A stretch of 64,000 nucleotides of DNA, from the NCBI RefSeq assembly GCF_003945595.2, contig NW_024104661.1, forward strand, positions 157,876-221,875, given 5' to 3'. The notes below the pieces were generated by a model that was not told the DNA's origin, did not search any database, and saw only the letters and a list, made by a program, of their open reading frames with translations. Of the stretch, positions 39,301 to 51,300 are shown piece by piece. The first letter of the stretch is position 1, and every line of letters starts with the position of its first letter. Position numbers and translations under genes: made by a program. The stretch comes from Pipra filicauda (Eukaryota; Chordata; Aves; Passeriformes; Pipridae).

Positions 39301-42300
39301 GCCTTTAAGATCAAACCTGATAATTCTTGGAAAGACTTTGGGGGGAATTTGATCTGCCCTGTGATTAGATTTGACCCAAAAGATTCTAATTCTGTATAAG
39401 CAGAAGAGAAAGAATGATGCAGGTCTCTGGCTTACGCAGTGCCTTGTGACTGATGCTTTTTATGTGATGATGGTAGGAGTAAATCTAAAATCTGGAGAAA
39501 TATTTTATGTTCCTCTAGCTATTATAGAGTACTACAGTCTAAAGATACAGATCTACAGCATTTCAGTTTTCTTGTAGATTTCTGAAAATTTGAGAAGAGC
39601 AAGAAATAATATCTTTGACATCAGATGTCAAGATTTTTTCCCTGCTTGGACTAATAGTCTTTATTCCTTAACTCTTTGCTTTCAACAAGGCTGTGATTTC
39701 TTCAGCCTGCATTGTTTTTCAAAGACTCTGTGTGTCTGTGTTTTAGGAAGATGGGAAGTAGAAGAGCTGAAAGAAAACACAGTGCCTGGAGACAGAGGAT
39801 TAGTGTTAAAATCAGTGGCAAAGCATCATGCAATATCAGCAATGCTAACAAAACCATTTATTTTTGATGATAAACCTTTGATTGTTCAGTAAGTAATGCC
39901 TCTGATTTTTTACTTTTATTATTAAAATCCTTAAGTTAAGAAAATAATGTGAACCTCTATAAAACAATACTGATTTCCATATAGCATTGACCTGTCGTAT
40001 CCAGAGCTATTAGAATTGCAAATGTGATTGATTGATTGATTAATTAAGATTGTAGTATACATGTTAAAAAGTGATATTTAGACTATTTTGAAATAATTTT
40101 GGACAGAAATCTAATATTTGATTACATAGAAGTGTTTTGACAGTAGTGACTAATACGGAGTCTTATGTATTCATAATTAGAATGGCAGATTAGCAGTTAA
40201 TTTGTATTTTTCTCACACTTGGAATTTTTTTTTTTAACTTTCTCTTTGCCCAGGTATGAAGTGAATTTTCAAAAAGGCATTGACTGTGGTGGTGCATATA
40301 TTAAACTTCTCTCCAGTAGTGATGACTTGAATCTGGTATGTCCTCTTGCTTAACATTTGCTATCAGTTGTTCATTTGAGGAACAGCTTGGTTCTCCCTGA
40401 GTGATGTCTTATATCCGGGACAAAGGACTTCTGTATCTGTGTAGTCTGACTTTGTGTATTAGTAGAAGCCATAGGATCTTAACTCATAACTTCTGAAACA
40501 GTTATTTTACTGCAGAGCACAAGCAGGTTATTCCAAATATGGAAAACATATAAGTAGTTAAAAGGTACTGACATAACTAAACAGATTAATGCAACATACT
40601 CTGAAGGTGAATAACTATATCTGATATTTTCAGGGCTGTTTGTTGCTGTTACTTAATGTGGAAAGGAAAAAAAGCACTGATAAAATACTGGATATTAAAA
40701 TCCTGGCTTTTATCTTTATTAGAAAATAAAGTTGTTACGAAGAACAGTAACTAGTTCCACTTCCATTTTTAGTATAATGTTTGTAGAGGGACACAGATAA
40801 GATACTTGGGTGTTTTGATTTGTGACAGGCATCTAAATAAATACATTCATCTTTGAAGAGACTAAAAGAGTTAGTCCATTCCCTGAGAACAGAGAGCACC
40901 CAGCAAGTCAAGAGGAACTAATCAGTTCCTTTCTTGATTTTCCCTACCACTTTTCATTTATCTTTTAGAAAAAGGTAACTATGCTGTATGCCAAGGAAAA
41001 GAACTTCTGAAAATTGCTTCATGAAATGTCCAGTATAACACATGCTCGGCTTTCTTGCTTCTACAGGAATACTTTTTTGACAGAACACCTTACACTATTA
41101 TGTTTGGACCAGATAAATGTGGAGAAGATTACAAACTACACTTTATCTTCAGACATAAGAATCCTAAAACTGGAGAATATGATGAAAAGCATGCTGAACG
41201 TCCTGATGTAGACCTAAAAAAGTTCTATTTGGACAAGAAGACACATCTATATACTCTTGGTATTGTTTAATTCTTACAAGTTCAAATTTGGAAAGGAGAA
41301 ATTAAAAATTTTTTTCTGTCTGCTGAAGCTTTGTAATTGAGTCTGCTTTTTTGTTTGTAATAGTCTGTTAATTGTGAAGGGTGATTGCTAAATGATTTGG
41401 CCTTAAATGACTTAATAACTGGGCTTAAATGATTTAATGACTGAGCTTAACTGCGGGACATAAAAGTGGCTTTCAGATGCTGCTGTTTAATATTCACATA
41501 TAAGAAAAAGCATATCAGCTCTGGCCAGCCTTTAGCATAAAGAATTGATTAATGCCTTCAGTATTTGTTATGGTAAAAATATTTTTACTGGGGAAGATAT
41601 TAAGACATACAACTGTCCAATATTCTAGGAAGGTGTCAGAGTTCACAGGAATTCAGTTAAACCTGCAGCATGTCACTCACCACCCTCCTCCACATGTTAA
41701 GAGCTCTCACAGACACCTGCAGTGTGCATGAAAAGATAGGTCAGCACATCCTCTGAAGGTGAATGCATGTGGGCTGGGTTTAATTCATGTGACAACTCTT
41801 CCTGTACCAATGAACAGTATAGCAGAGATAAAAGTTCAGTTCATTTTCCCCCCTTTGTTTATTCTTCCTCAGAATTAGAAAGTCAGAGAAGAATGGGCTA
41901 ATCTGTGGCACACTGCAAATCCAGACAAATTAACTGTACTTACAAGCTTCCATGGACTAATAATAACAGTAGGCATGTTCGTATGCTGTGCCATGGGTTT
42001 TTAAGATAGATTGCTGTAGTGTGCCATAGCAAACTTTCACTTTTAGATAATAGGAATCTCATAGTAAAGGAATGCATGCATTCATGTATTTGGGCTGTTT
42101 GTTAGAAATTCAAGATACTTAAACTTGGATTGCATTTATTCTCTCATAATTGTTCAGACAGATTCCACAGAGCTGTGTAATTCTAATGTGACTGACAACA
42201 GAAGTCTAAAAATTAGTTCTTTGTATTTTATCTAAAGTTGATACAGGGTTTTCATGGGATATTTTAATACTGTTGAAAACTTTGGGCTGCAAGATCTTCA

Positions 42301-45300
42301 TTAGATATAAGACTGTTACTCTGGTTTTCATCACCCAACTTTAGAAAACTGTCATAAAAGTGGAATAGCATTTACTTTTACTTAATAATCTTTGTTGTGT
42401 TGAATGGAGAGTTGAATATACTAGTTGACCAGTGAGCCCATTTGTAAGTGCTTATTAGAAGTGGATCTGGATGCATCTGTTACCGTCTGACACTGCTCAG
42501 TTCTGTGACCTTGGCTTCTCAATGACTCACACTTGCTAACATACTTAAACATTTGAAGAGAATTTTCTGTATTTGCAGTCTGGCATTTGAGAGAAATGGC
42601 TGTTAGAGGTTTGAATCCGAGAGAAAGTACTTCTTTGATCCTTCAGCTGTGTTACTGGCACAATTCTTGTGTTTCCATGCTTTAAAGTGTGAGATTGTAA
42701 TTTAGTAGCAGAGATGCATTTGGGGGCAGAGATTTGACTTTCATTGTCTGTGCTTTTTAAATAAAAACAGCAGAATTTTGGCCAAGTGGTAGGTTTTTGA
42801 AAAATCTCTTAGAATGTGTCTGGATGTGTTTCAGCAATTGAATTTTCTAGAAGTTTCATTCTGGGGGCCTGATGGTGGTTATACATCCCCTCAAGGGCAA
42901 CTTTTTGTGTCCAGATTAAGTGAGGAGCCTGTCTCCTGCTCTGCTTGGGAGGATCCTGTTTGCTCTTATTTGACTAAGGCTGTGCTTATTATATAGCTTT
43001 GGTTAAAGATATTTATAAAATTAATGGCTTCCTTATTTCTTTAAAACAAATTTCTTCGATTTAGTGCTAAAACCAGATGATACATTTGAAATGTTAATCG
43101 ACCAAACAGTTGTCAGTAAAGGAAGTCTTCTTGAGAATATGGTTCCTCCAGTAAACCCTTCCAAAGAAATAGAGGATCCTAGTGATAAGAAGCCTGATGA
43201 TTGGGATGAGAGACCAAAAATACCTGATCCAAATGCTGTCAAACCAGATGACTGGTAAGGAGACTATTTTTTATCTCTACAATGCCTTTTACATACAGGT
43301 TATATATTTGAAATTAAGGTATTGGTAAACAGATAATTGTCTAATTCTCATGGTCAGTGAGTCTAATTCTGTTGTGCCTTTGAAAATCATCCCTTTCATG
43401 CCAGTTACAGTCCTCTGAACAGAACATGGCTCGAAGTCAGGCTGCTGTATTTTCTAACCTGAGTCTGTAATTGAAGGGATGAAGACGAACCTTCCAAAAT
43501 AGAAGATCCTGATGCTGTTAAGCCTGAGGGATGGCTTGATGATGAACCAGAATATGTTCCAGACCCTAATGCAAAAAAACCAAAGGACTGGTAAGTTGGA
43601 ATGTGTAAGGAATGGCCAAATATTTGTTGGTTTGTGGGACCGCTTCTATAAAAACATGAACATGTCCATTGCTTTTTGTTTTCTGAAGATATATTAGCAA
43701 AAACAGAATATGAAGGACCCCTTTGAAAGAATTTACTACAGTTTAAGTTGATGTCTTGAAGTCATAATATAATAGGCTCCAAGGGATCTCTAAGCATCCT
43801 AGGGAGAAGTGTTTCAAGCATTTCTGCAGATGCAGGAATGTAATTGAGGTCAGTCATGCTGTGGTAGTTATGAACATGTGACCTTTAAAAAAAAAGTGGA
43901 GCACTCCTTAAAAAAAAGTGTTTATACTGTTGGGTAAAGCTCTGTGAGCTGGTCAGAGTTCTGAGGTTGTTACAGCAAAATGTGTATGGACCCAAACTTC
44001 AGACTGCCAGTGCTTTGGGCCCGTCTGATCTTAAAGCAGTTGTTTGTAATTTTATTTTTTTTTCTCTCTAGGGATGAAGAAATGGATGGGGAGTGGGAAG
44101 CCCCCCAGATCCCTAATCCGAAGTGTGAGACTGCACCTGGTTGTGGACAGTGGGTGCGTCCCATGAAGAACAACCCAAGGTATAAAGGAAAATGGAGAGC
44201 ACCTATGATAGATAATCCTAACTATCAGGTAATAGTGAAATTGTAGGTCATTGTTAAAAGGTACAGAGTTGAACAAGAGCAAAGTCAAAGTAGTATATTT
44301 ATCTAGGCTTTTTTTACAGTATATTGATATTTTAGAATGAGTCTGAATAGCCTCACTAAACACTTTGAGATTTTTTTTGCATGTAATTTGCTTTTTTTTT
44401 TCCTTTAAGTAATGCTTCCTATATTAAAACAATTTATCTGTTCAAAGTTGCTTTTTGTACGATTTGCACTGGTACCATTTATTTAATATGCTCTGTAGAA
44501 TTGTATTCTAAGTTACATTGGAGCTTTAAATATGAGTCTTTTGAATAAACAATCTTTTTTATATTCAAAAATTAAGCCTTTCAGCAAGCAGGTTGAACTT
44601 ACTAGTTCCATTTTAGAGGATGCATCAATTTTGGATAATTAAATTCCCTTCTTCCCCTCCAGACATAAGAGGTAATCAGTTGCATATTAAAGAGAGTTAC
44701 TTTGTATTAGTTATGGCTGGGGAATACTTGAGTCTGATTTCTTTGAGCAAAACAAAATTTGCCTCTAATTTGCACAGGTATCATAAGGCTGAAGTTCCCT
44801 TTCCTAAAATTTTCCCTACCACTTCTGGTAACAGTGTAGGTTAAACTTTACTGCTTGTCTTTTTAAATAATGCATTTAACATAGTTGTGAAGTTCTAATT
44901 ATTTTAAAATTTCTTTCACAGCTTGTTTTTTTTGGTGAGCTATAGGTAATGTGATTAAATTTTTTTTCCATTAACAGGGAATCTGGAGCCCTCGGAAAAT
45001 ACCAAACCCAGACTATTTTGAAGATCTTCACCCATTCAAGATGACCACTGTCAGTGCTATTGGTTTAGAACTGTGGTCTATGACATCTGATATTTACTTT
45101 GATAACTTCATCATCTGTTCAGAAAAAGAAGTAGCAGATCATTGGGCAGCAGATGGCTGGGGCTTGAAGAAATTAGTAGCAAGTGCTAATGAGGTATAAA
45201 CTTTACTATGTTCTTGATATCAGAAAGTAGTGAGGAAGCTGTACTGTTGGAAGAATTTTCTGTCAGCTAATGCTGACAGAATATTAATTTGTCTGCAACT

Positions 45301-48300
45301 GATAATCTTGCTGAGTAACTCTGATAGTTTGGCTTTTTACTTTTTCCAGATCAATATCTTCTTGAAATTAAAAGGGTACTACATTTTACTTAAACATTTG
45401 GTGAGAAATTGGCTTCATATTAAGTCTTCTGCTGTTCACAGTGATACTAGAAATTCAGTTCCTGACAGCCAATGAAAACTGAGTTACTTGCACTCAAAGA
45501 CCTTTTTTCCTTTTTCCTTTCCCCTCCCACTCCCATTTTTCCTTGTGGCTATATCCATGATACATATTCTTTAGATGCTTCCCTGCTGTGAGGAATGGAT
45601 AAATAGTCCAGTGTTTGTTTCTGTTTAATAATTTTAGGGCTTTGGCTGCTTACACGTGTATTATGCAGCTCTGAAAATGTTGCGTATATGTTTATGGAGC
45701 TGCATCTGTTGTTCTGTTTGTATGTGTGCATCCCCATTTTGTTCTGCACTTAACCAGCCACCACAGTTTTTCCTAGATCTCTTCCCTATGCTGTGGGAAG
45801 GACCTGCCCTGCCACACAGGGATCGTGAGCCCCTCTAGTGGCTGCCTGCCCTCCTGTTTCTGTCCAACAGTCCTCTGTTTTCTTTGACTCAGTGGCAAGA
45901 GCAGGCTGCAATTTTGGGAGAGAAATGATGGGTTGGTGGCAAATGTGGCCAATTCCTGACAGGTGCTGTTTGTCACAGCATGAGCAGGTAGCAACAGCGT
46001 ATCTGCCCATGCCATCAGGAAAGCCATCTCTTCCCCCAACCTTGTCTTTTTCCAAAATATTTGGGTTTATGTGTGAACCTTTATCTATACTTGTACACAC
46101 AATGGCAAAAAATTCCTTTGAGTCCCTTCGCTCCACTGTGTCTCTCAAACTTCCTTAGTTACTCATGTACCTTTTCCATAAGTCATTAAAAAGCAAAGGT
46201 AAAGAAGGGTTTCCTTTGGACAATATAAATGTATAGAGTATACTTCATAAACTTATTATTTATTTTCTTTAATACAGCCTGGTATGTTTAGTCAACTGGT
46301 GACTGCTGCAGAAGACCACCCATGGCTCTGGGTTCTTTACATCTTGACTTTAGCTCTCCCTGTTGGTCTAGGTGTATTGTTCTGCTGGCCAGCAAAGGTT
46401 AGAGAAATTTATTATATTTGTTTTTGAGTTTATTCTTAATACTTTATTTGAAAACTCTTAGCATCTGTACAACAATATGCACTTTTAATGTGCCATTGGT
46501 ATTACTCAGCTTACAGTGGCTGTTGTGTTTAGTTCTTAATTTGAGTTGAAATGTAAATTGATTTTTAATTTGTTGTAGAAAACAGATGAATATGACTTCA
46601 AAAAAACTGATGTATCTAAGCAAATTAGAAAAGGGGAATTAAAACAAGAGAGAGAGGAGTTTGAAGATGATGAAATAGATGAAGAAAAAGAAAATGAAGA
46701 TACAGCTGAAGATGGTAAGATGAGCATGTCAGCTTGCAGTTTGGTTAAAGACATGAATAGAACTAGTTCATGGATTGCATTGCCAATAATTACAGCCAGT
46801 TATCTTAGAATATGTGAAATCTGCCTTGCTCTGAGTCTTTTTTTCCTCTTTGATAACCTCCAGTGAGTGGCATCCCATGGCTTATAACTCTTTGATAAAT
46901 ACAAGCAGAAAGTAAGGCTCTACTCAGTATTTTTTCACTTGCAAGAAATGAATGTGCTTCCAGCAGTCTTTTTTATCTTTGTAGACAGCGATGCATATTT
47001 TATTCCTTCTAAATATTTCATGTATTGAACACATTTTAATGGTTCAGATATAAGTACCCAAAGTGGTTAAAGTTACATCATTGTCTTTAAAATGTGCCTG
47101 GAATAGCTTTATGTCTTTAACATAAGTCTTTCTGCTTACTTCTCTGGGGGAGGGTTGTACCTTCAACTCTTCTGTTGATCACTATTTTTAGTTGCTCTTG
47201 TTAAAGCCTGAAAATACTTGAAATACTGAAGTTTGTTGCTTCCTTTGTGTTGCTTTTTAGCAACACATTGCAAAGGTCTCTCCTGCTGCCCAAGTGAGAA
47301 ATCAATGATTCAGTAGGTTGAGCTGTACTTTGGCATCCAAGGGTAAATCATCTTGTGTTACTGTATCAAAGATTACTGGTACTGTTCAGCCATGGCTCTG
47401 ATGTGCTGTTAGCATTTCCCTGAGTCTATATAATGAACAAAAACCAAATCACCTAACTTACAGTGTGTTATCTTGACTTTCATGAGAAAATTTTTAGCTT
47501 CAGAACTCTAGAAGGTTCTGCCTCTTACTTCATTCTCCCTTGATAAGAACAAGCAAAGTGACAAGTGACTGGCATGGATAATTAGAAACCGAGCAGACAT
47601 TTTTGCTTGGCATTTTTTTTCCTTGGTACTGACATCACTTTGTATTACTGACTGAAACTTGGTGGGGTCTGTGTGTCTTTACACCACATTCTATGAGTGT
47701 TGATGGCTTCTGTCTGTATGACTTAGAAGTTCACTTAGCATCAGCCATTCCCATGCCAGTACTGACAGAATTAAGTACATTGTTGTCCCAATGCTTGCCA
47801 CCCCAAACTTAGTCCCGACTATCTGCCTCACTATTTGAGAGCCTAACCTAGGCATTTAGTTATTTTGTTATGCTATTCTTTACATTAGCATAAATTTTAG
47901 TATATAATTTTATCATTGTATCTTCCTGCACTTTCCTTTTGATCTTGCTCTACTCTACCTGGTCGTGGCTCCTGAATTACAGACTCTGTTTTATTCTACC
48001 CAGTCTTGTTGCAGATCATAGATGTGGTTTGTACCTAATACACTGCTGTTGCAAGGCTGAGATACCTCAAGTCCAATATTCTTCTTTAAGACAGTTAATT
48101 TAATTTATTTAATTAATTACAACACATCAGTTAATAAATAGCATGTTAGAGTGTGTGTTTCAGTGTTAGAAATAAGGTTCAGGCAATTGCAGAGGAATGC
48201 TGTTTAGCTCCCACAACTTTTTAAAATTCTACTTGGAACAGCTGTTCTTGGTGTTGCAAAGGTAGGTTCTGTTTTAGACCTTTACTTTTAGTTACTAAAC

Positions 48301-51300
48301 TGAACACAGAGTAAAACTAACCTAGCTAGCTTTTGTATGACTATCCCAAGGTTTTCAAGTAAATTCTATGCTTCAGAGGGAAGGATTGCACTTTGCTGTC
48401 ATATGACTTCAAGGTTTCTTTCTCTAAGAAGAATTGCTTAGCTTCCCTTAGCTTCCTGCTGCCTTTAACATTTGCAGGTTGAAAGCTTCCCTTTTTTTCT
48501 ATCACTATCTTTCCATCTTTTGCCTCTTCTTATCTGCAAGCAGTAGAGAATTTGTCTTCTACCTCCTTTTCCTGATTCTTTTTGCTACAGAGAGAAGAGA
48601 AATGGAGGAGACAAAAAGAGAATTTTTGAAGGATACAAAGAAGATGGGAAGGGAGGCTTCTCTTTCAGGTACTGGGAAAGGGAAGTAATTTGGGCCAGGA
48701 CTTGCAAATGATCTTTCCTATCTGGTTTCTTCCCTCTGCTTCCTTGTTGATGGTAGAACTTCAAGCTGGTGGATTCCAGCTTTCATCCCGTGCAGATGGG
48801 AGTTTCCTCTAAGATTTCTCCCTGTGGTATCTGTAGTCATAAATATTTTCTACTAGTCACTTTGGCTCCTTATAATTTTTACAGTTCCTTTATTGTCATT
48901 ATCTCCTCCTTTGTTTTTTGGAGTTGAAGGTAATGGGGTTTGAGCTGTTGAATACTGAGCGACTTGAGATCTACATTTTATCATGGGGCCATTAAAATAA
49001 AGAAAGAAAAGGGAAGTGTGGCACAATACTGAAGTTCAGAAACACTTGGAGATTTCTTTCACTCATTCTCCAGTGAGAATGAGTTGCTGGCAGATTACTT
49101 CTTGAAGGGGATTGTCCATGGGATTTACTGTTTTATTTTGTTCTGTGTTAATTTTTGTGACATTGCTAAAGAATGGTGTGTTCTTGACTTGTCTTCTTGT
49201 CTGCTTTGTCTCGAATTCCTTGCCTTCTAGAAAAATATTCCAGGAAGTAAAAGAATGTTGCCACAAAATGGAATTTCAGGACCACAGCCTGAACCTTATT
49301 TGTCAAGTTATACATTCATTTATATGAAATACTGTTTAAATTACTATTGGATTAAATTAAAATTAATAATTTTACATAGTGTAGTTGTCCAGTTCTGGCT
49401 TTTACAACTTCTGATGTCTGAAGTTTTTTTTGTTGTTCTGGGTTTATTTCCCCTTCATTGAAATTAGTACTTATGGGAAGAGCTGGATTTGCATCATTTA
49501 CCATTTCTAATCTCTTCATTAGAATATGAGCAAAGGCTTTGCCAAGCTCCTCTGTTAAGAGCATATTTTTAGAATAGAAATCTTTGTCTACATCTTTCTT
49601 AAACCATGATCTGCATTTTTTGGTCATATTTCCCCTTTTCATAACAAATGTAGAGAGATACTATTGTAGACATGTATCAGGTATATTGACAGATGGGAAA
49701 ATGGATTTCTTAGTTTATAACAGTTAGGGAAGCTCTATTTATAGCTGTACTGCAAGTGAAGTTTTTTGGTACTTCTACAGAAGTCTCAAATATTTTAATT
49801 GGAATTTCTAGATTTTCATCACCAAGAATTAGGAGAGTCACATCTTATATGTGACTACCTCCTGAATTTATATGCATACTTTTGTTTCAGTTTTTACTGA
49901 GATGCAGCAGTAAGAATTGGGAGGTTGGGGTGGGTGGGTATTCTTTTGTTTTTTTCTTTCTTTTTTTTTTTTTCCCCACACTGAAGTAGTGCTTATGAGA
50001 TGTAGGCATGACCTGAAAAGGCTAGAATTGAGCACTGCTTCGTTACTGGTTTTAGCTGAGTCACTGGCAGCCTGTCAAGTTGTAGACTCCAATGTGTATC
50101 CTTTCTATCAGATTTTAGGTGTCTTGTTTACTCATGATAGAAAGTATTTCAAAGGGTACTAAGTGCACTAATAGTGCAAGCTGGACATACCTTGAGTGAT
50201 CTAAGGGGAGTACAGTCCTCTTCTGACTAGTTTCTGCATTGCAATAATACATAAGAGGGGGGGAAGTACTGCGCTGCTTATCCCTCAACCAAAACAGAAG
50301 CATTGCCAGAAGAATTCCCTGCTGAAAACAGGAGTTGCCTTAAGATGTCGGTGTCTCCCTTGCTGGATGACTGATAACTGCAATATTGTACTTTCCTATC
50401 TAAGTCAGAATTTAGTCAAATTTGGGATGCCTGAGTTGTCCTATTTTGGACTCTGGTCTCCAAACTGTCCAATACAATAAGTATTGGATTTTAAGTGAAG
50501 TAAATCAAGTCCTTTTAGTCAGTAACAAGTCTGAAGAGAGTAGGAGCTATTGTGAAAAGAGGTGAAGGTGGAGGTGTTAAAATTGATTATTAAATTTGAA
50601 AATGATCACTTTCTACTAATTCATGAGAATTCTACTCACTGTGTCACACAGAAGGTTTTCTGGGTTATTCTAAACAAGCAGTTCATTCTAAGACTGAAAT
50701 TGGCTTATTTTCCTTACTAGTGTGTCTGGATATAGTGCATTTTTAATACAGTTCTGATTACTAAGTAAAATTAACTTCTTTTGCAGAAGATGAGGGTGAA
50801 GGTGGTGAAGATCTTGATGATGATGAAGAAGAAAATGAAGTTGCAAATGAGGAAGAAAACGAAGTTGCAGATGCAAGTCAAGAAGAAGGTGGTATGTCAA
50901 ATAAATCTGATTCAGAAGATGAGGTAAGTTGGTGGGTTTTTCCCTATTTTCTCCTTGCCCTTATCTGACATCATACTTCTAACTAAGCCCAGTTACCTGC
51001 AGCAAATGTTTTTCTTCTCTTGAGCCATAAAACAAATCCTAAGGTGGAAATGTGTTTTCATTTGAGTTTGACACCTCAAATGCTCTGTATAAATACAGGT
51101 ATAGTACAGAAGTGATCATGCAGATCTCAAAACATGAAATGTTTTTACAGGAGTGTAGTTTTTAACAGGTTATTAAATGAATTGCTAGTCTTGAAAATTT
51201 AGATGTCAGTCTTTATTGTGCTACTTAATTGATGGAACATGTGCTTCTAACAGAATAGCCTTTTCGTGAGACCTAGAAAAACCTCAAGCTTTCAGCTGTC

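Noticed and set aside
45773..46158. Overlapping open frames of 88-120 codons in a CLGN intron
   Set aside because: No family signal and frames open on both strands; it looks like chance in less AT-rich DNA.
46715..50786. Extra CLGN tail exon around 48590 (Glu/Lys-rich frame)
   Set aside because: Exons 12 and 13 join in frame without it, and it has no matching phase or conserved partner.
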